A stretch of 27,350 nucleotides of DNA from an uncultured Bacteroidales bacterium (GTDB lineage Bacteria > Bacteroidota > Bacteroidia > Bacteroidales > Paludibacteraceae): assembly GCA_937891905.1 (NCBI GenBank), contig CALATT010000073.1, positions 1 to 27,350 on the forward strand. Direction: 5' to 3'. This document shows, piece after piece, positions 23,893 to 27,350 of this stretch. Below the pieces are notes generated by a model that saw nothing but the letters and a program-made list of their open reading frames with translations, was not told the DNA's origin and searched no databases. Position 1 is the stretch's first letter. Each line of letters begins with the position of its first letter. The translations under genes were made by a program, and so were the position numbers.

Positions 23893-23987
23893 AAATGGTA
23901 TTCTTTTATTATCTTAATAATAATAACAAAAATTATGCCATATGCAAACAATCATGACAATTTCTTCACTAAAAAGTTGTTAGCTTC

Positions 23988-24014
23988 CTATTGGTCTTAT
24001 TGGTCATATTGGAC
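23988..24014. repeat. 9-bp tandem micro-repeat (TATTGGTC-like)
   Basis: Three 9-bp units, CTATTGGTC, TTATTGGTC and ATATTGGAC, follow in phase in the divergent spacer between the carboxypeptidase-domain gene and the large secreted protein. The rest of this 228-bp spacer is AT-rich and contains the promoter at 24051-24082. Confidence 0.75.
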
Positions 24015-24050
24015 TAATTACTGCTAAATACGCAAAATCTGCCATGCACA

Positions 24051-24082
24051 TTTGGTACTTTCAAAAAAAATCACTACCTTTG
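24051..24082 (+). promoter_or_regulatory. Bacteroidetes-type promoter of the GLUG/T9SS protein gene
   Basis: TTTG at 24051-24054 and TACCTTTG at 24075-24082, 20 bp apart, match the -33/-7 consensus. The start codon is 38 bp after the -7 box. Confidence 0.78.
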
Positions 24083-24120
24083 CGCCCAAATTTGTATTCG
24101 ATAACAAATAACTCACTAAT

Positions 24121-27100
24121 ATGAAAAAAATCTTCTCTCTTTTTTGCGTCATCGCATGCATGAGCTTTTTCTGTATGCCAGCGCACGCAAGCGTTGCACC
24201 AGCTACGCAGTTTGAAAATGTAGATGACTACGGTTTTCTACGAGGTATAGATGGTACGGATTGGACCTATACCATCAAGTACACCTATACCAATTATGAT
24301 ATTACTGGAGTAGATGTCGATATCTATGACAGCAATAATGCATTATTAGGTAAGATTAACGAAACATTCGAATTGAAGGAAACAGATATTCGAATCAATA
24401 ATGTTGCCATCAATCCTACCGTTACCAAACGATTCTTCAATGGTACTACAGCGAATATAGAAGTGATGCTTTTCGCTTATGTAGCCACTAAGGACTATAA
24501 GGGACGCTATTTCAATAATGTATATGCTTTGAGCGTAGATGGCTCTACATTACAATGCACTATCCCTGGTAATATGGTGTTGGCAGAGAACCTATCACCT
24601 ACTAAGACAAGTGAGAATTATGTCATGACTTTCTTCCATATCGAGTCTGTAAAGGATTCTATCACAGGCCTCGTACAAGATATTCATTACTACGAAGTAT
24701 ATGAGAAAGCAGCGTATGGAGAGACAAAACCTAAGTTGACACACACTTTCGCTATCCCATACGATAATATCAAGGCATTGAACGACCCAACGCCATTCGC
24801 TATGGTGCAGAATAATGGTAAGATGAACTATTTCATCACGCAGTATGAAAAACCTTATTTCGTGCCTGGTACATCGGTGTATGAAGACCCTATCATTAAT
24901 GAAAACAACGCTATGATTATCACCCAGTATGATAATAAGTTCAATGTGATAGGGGAGACCAAAATACCAATGGTGAAAGACCCAGATAAGAGTTTTCTAT
25001 ATACTTTCTATCAAGTAGGTTCACTCGGCGGAGAGCGTGATATCATGATGGATTTTAATGGAACTGGCAAACCTGTTTATGTTGTCACACATGATAACTA
25101 TGAGACTTCTTCGGATGGATCTGTTAAATCCTATTATCTCTACGATGCAGATGGAAATAAAATCAATACCATTGCAGAGAAAGTAAAGGGTACTGTCTAT
25201 CTGAGTGATATTGAGGGACAGTCTATCCAATATGCATTCTTGATGAGCGAGAATAACAAGGAATTCATCCGCTTCGTGGATGTGCCTTCATGCGAAGTAG
25301 TTGCGGAGATTGACCTCTATAATAATGGTTCTATACTCTCGAATAATATCGACCGTGTAGCAAAAGGCAATGCATACCAATATGTCATCTCTCTCTTGCA
25401 AGGCGATAGCCAGAAAGATGGTTCTACTGTGCAGCGCATCGCTTGGTTCAACCAGGATGGTTCACTCAGTCACTATGATAGCCTCAATTTGGGTAAAGGT
25501 GTAGAACTCGCACAAGTCAATATTGACGGAGCGCTCATCCATCCTCATGTTTTTATTACCGATGACGCGTATGAGTACTTAGCGCTCGTCAAACGCACAC
25601 AAGTAGGCACTTCGGCAAAAGAAGAAGTGCTCGTCCTCGTTAATAATGAGGGTAAAATAATAGAAGAGTGGAAGGCTGTAAATGGAAATGCACTCTCGTT
25701 CATCACCGTCAAAAATATTCACTCTCACCCAACACTCGTTTGCACATACACCAATGGACCTAAGTTTGCCATTCAGTTTTATCCGCTGCCTTTAATCACA
25801 TCGCCGCTCAAAGGTGCAGGTACTATCGAAGACCCATACCAAATAGCTTGCTTCGGTGATTTTATTCAGATTGAGAAGGAACCAAATGCATGCTACAAGG
25901 TTGTCAATCATATTGACTTCTGTAATATCCCATTTGCGGGACTTAAAACGCCATTCATGGGTAAGTTGGATGGAAATAACTTCGCCTTCCATAATCTCTA
26001 TTTGGAGCACGGCGGATTATTTAATGAAGTAATCGATTCTGCTGTCATTGAAAATCTATTCCTTGAGCAACCAACCATGACGCTCTATGCGCAAGATAAT
26101 GCTTCTGGATTTATTGCAAATAGCATCCGTGGCGGTGCTAATGATTTGGGAGTGAACTCGATTTCAATCATGCGTAATATACATATCATCGAGCCAACCA
26201 TCAACGCACATGGTTTCACCTCAATAGTAGGTGGATTAGCGGGTGAAGCATCTTATTACACTCAGATCACAGAATGCTCTGTAACAGACGCGCTTTTTGA
26301 TGCCGTTAATGCAGAAGAGATGGGCGGTATAGCAGGTCAACTTTCTACTGCCACCTCTGTTAACGCTGCAGTTGTTACAGGTCAGTTACAAGGCGGAAAG
26401 ACCGTAGGCGGTATTGCTGCCACTATTGGTGGAGGAGAGAATATCACTAATTGTCATGTGAATGCAGTATTGATGGGTTCAAAAACAATCGGTGGTATCG
26501 TAGGTGCGAGCGAACGCTCCATCATCTCAAACTGCTTTGCAGAAGGAACAATCACATTGCGTAGTGATAGAGCAGGTGAGTTAGGTGGTATCTTGGGCCG
26601 TTTGGAGGAAGATGTGCTGAAGACGGATACCACTATACGCGTTAAAAACTGTTTGGTGGATGTACTTATCTTCTATGAGTTAGAAGAAGGCGAAACAATC
26701 GCTGCACACCGTATCGTGGGAAGCACAAGAGTTGATCAATTCGAATACGATTGGGATAATATTGATTATAACAAGCCACAATCTGAATGGCCAAAAATAT
26801 ATGGTGACCCAGAGTTGTGCCTCGCCAATAACTATGTAATTGGTGATATCGATGTGATAGATAATACCATTGCGGCTGCGCACAACACCACCGAAGGTGA
26901 AACGCTTGCAGCTACAGCGCTCACTACTGAGTGGTTGTCTCAACATGGTTTTGCTCTTGGTGCGAATATAGATGCACCATGGGTGATGGACGAAGTGTTG
27001 TATTTATGGTTCGAAGGTGCTGATTCCACACTCGATATTGAGGGCATCACTACTACGCCATTGGTTAATATGGTGAATGGCACATTACAGGCTGACGGAG

Positions 27101-27243
27101 CAATCACCGTTTACAACCTGAATGGTATGGTTATTGCACAAGGTATGAATACCATCAATATGCAAGCTCTCAACGCAGGCGTGTATATCGTATCTGTGAA
27201 TAATAATAGTGCTGCCGCTACATGCAAAGTGCTTATTCCATAA
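24121..27243 (+). CDS. Large secreted protein with GLUG-like repeats and T9SS type A-like C-terminal domain
   Basis: The 1040-aa product starts with a signal peptide (about 1-23, FSLFCVIACMSFFCMPAHA). Residues about 25-555 form a beta-rich region with repeated strand-turn patterns such as YYLYDADGNKINTIAE and IAWFNQDGSLSHYDSLN, perhaps propeller-like. From about 560 the sequence GAGTIEDPYQIACFGDF begins a region common in GLUG-containing surface proteins. GLUG-like units follow near 734, 763, 790 and 821 (GGIAGQL, VGGIAATIGG, IGGIVGASERSIISNCFAEG, LGGILGRL). The last 75 residues (ITVYNLNGMVIAQG, LNAGVYIVSVNN) resemble the type A sorting domain that directs export by the type IX system. A surface adhesin or matrix protein is likely; the ligand is unknown. 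Confidence 0.85.
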   Translation: MKKIFSLFCVIACMSFFCMPAHASVAPATQFENVDDYGFLRGIDGTDWTYTIKYTYTNYDITGVDVDIYDSNNALLGKINETFELKETDIRINNVAINPTVTKRFFNGTTANIEVMLFAYVATKDYKGRYFNNVYALSVDGSTLQCTIPGNMVLAENLSPTKTSENYVMTFFHIESVKDSITGLVQDIHYYEVYEKAAYGETKPKLTHTFAIPYDNIKALNDPTPFAMVQNNGKMNYFITQYEKPYFVPGTSVYEDPIINENNAMIITQYDNKFNVIGETKIPMVKDPDKSFLYTFYQVGSLGGERDIMMDFNGTGKPVYVVTHDNYETSSDGSVKSYYLYDADGNKINTIAEKVKGTVYLSDIEGQSIQYAFLMSENNKEFIRFVDVPSCEVVAEIDLYNNGSILSNNIDRVAKGNAYQYVISLLQGDSQKDGSTVQRIAWFNQDGSLSHYDSLNLGKGVELAQVNIDGALIHPHVFITDDAYEYLALVKRTQVGTSAKEEVLVLVNNEGKIIEEWKAVNGNALSFITVKNIHSHPTLVCTYTNGPKFAIQFYPLPLITSPLKGAGTIEDPYQIACFGDFIQIEKEPNACYKVVNHIDFCNIPFAGLKTPFMGKLDGNNFAFHNLYLEHGGLFNEVIDSAVIENLFLEQPTMTLYAQDNASGFIANSIRGGANDLGVNSISIMRNIHIIEPTINAHGFTSIVGGLAGEASYYTQITECSVTDALFDAVNAEEMGGIAGQLSTATSVNAAVVTGQLQGGKTVGGIAATIGGGENITNCHVNAVLMGSKTIGGIVGASERSIISNCFAEGTITLRSDRAGELGGILGRLEEDVLKTDTTIRVKNCLVDVLIFYELEEGETIAAHRIVGSTRVDQFEYDWDNIDYNKPQSEWPKIYGDPELCLANNYVIGDIDVIDNTIAAAHNTTEGETLAATALTTEWLSQHGFALGANIDAPWVMDEVLYLWFEGADSTLDIEGITTTPLVNMVNGTLQADGAITVYNLNGMVIAQGMNTINMQALNAGVYIVSVNNNSAAATCKVLIP

Positions 27244-27276
27244 GCATTACTCACTACTAATTATTTATACTAACGA

Positions 27277-27301
27277 GGACTGCTAGCGCAAGCGGTAGTC
27301 C
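27277..27301 (+). terminator. Hairpin with GCAA tetraloop after the secreted protein gene
   Basis: GGACTGCT pairs with GGTAGTCC (two G-T wobbles), then, after one bulged A, GC/GC is capped by GCAA, a GNRA loop. There is no T-run after it, so it may be an mRNA 3' end or stability element rather than an intrinsic terminator. The wobbles favour a plus-strand RNA. The remaining 49 bases to the window edge hold nothing I can assign. Confidence 0.4.
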
Positions 27302-27350
27302 GAGTTAAGAGCGGAGGCATTAGGAGCCCGTCCATTTAGCGGAGTGGTAT

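Overview
The window looks like a chromosomal segment of a Bacteroidota bacterium, most likely order Bacteroidales. Seven promoters can be read with the Bacteroidetes -33 TTTG / -7 TAnnTTTG pattern at 19-20 bp spacing, translation starts lack clear Shine-Dalgarno sequences, and the gene content fits: tandem OmpH/Skp genes beside bamA, a DUF6089-like protein, DUF4954, a carboxypeptidase-regulatory-domain protein and a secreted protein with a type IX secretion (T9SS) type A-like C-terminal domain. Most of the window is conserved housekeeping DNA. No phage, transposase, CRISPR array or defence gene was seen.

Layout, left to right. (1) Positions 1-3006, minus strand: hflX - hpt - phosphohexomutase (cut by the window edge), probably one operon. 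(2) rpsO, minus strand, with its own promoter and a cUUCGg terminator whose U-tract merges with the hflX promoter. (3) About 3554-12273, minus strand: a tightly packed envelope-building run, DUF6089-like barrel - uppS - bamA - skp - skp - 46-aa ORF - MFS transporter - murF - coiled-coil membrane protein, possibly all from one promoter at 12320-12351. (4) About 12377-17752, minus strand: dnaN - DUF4954 - rnz - radA. The RNase Z lacks the usual flexible tRNA-binding arm. (5) murI, plus strand, divergent from dnaN with interlocked promoters, converging on uvrB (minus). (6) 20784-22206: a small outer-membrane barrel gene flanked by CTAG-rich 8-9 bp tandem repeats, followed by about 530 bp without a gene that is unusually rich in nested inverted repeats. 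(7) Minus strand: tRNA-Gly(CCC) followed 13 nt later by a very compact RNase P RNA gene. (8) A carboxypeptidase-regulatory-domain protein (minus) and a 1040-aa GLUG/T9SS secreted protein (plus) that runs almost to the right edge.

Many of the genes serve envelope construction: UppS makes the lipid carrier, MurI supplies D-glutamate, MurF completes the muropeptide precursor, and BamA with the Skp chaperones inserts outer-membrane barrels. The rest serve DNA replication and repair (DnaN, RadA, UvrB), RNA processing (RNase P RNA, RNase Z) and purine salvage.

The least explained part is 21741-22113. It can be drawn as a 74-bp three-way junction and a 244-bp multibranched structure closed by a 10-bp perfect inverted repeat, made almost wholly of Watson-Crick helices. 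It is my main candidate for an undescribed structured RNA. Identity, strand and expression cannot be settled from sequence reading alone.
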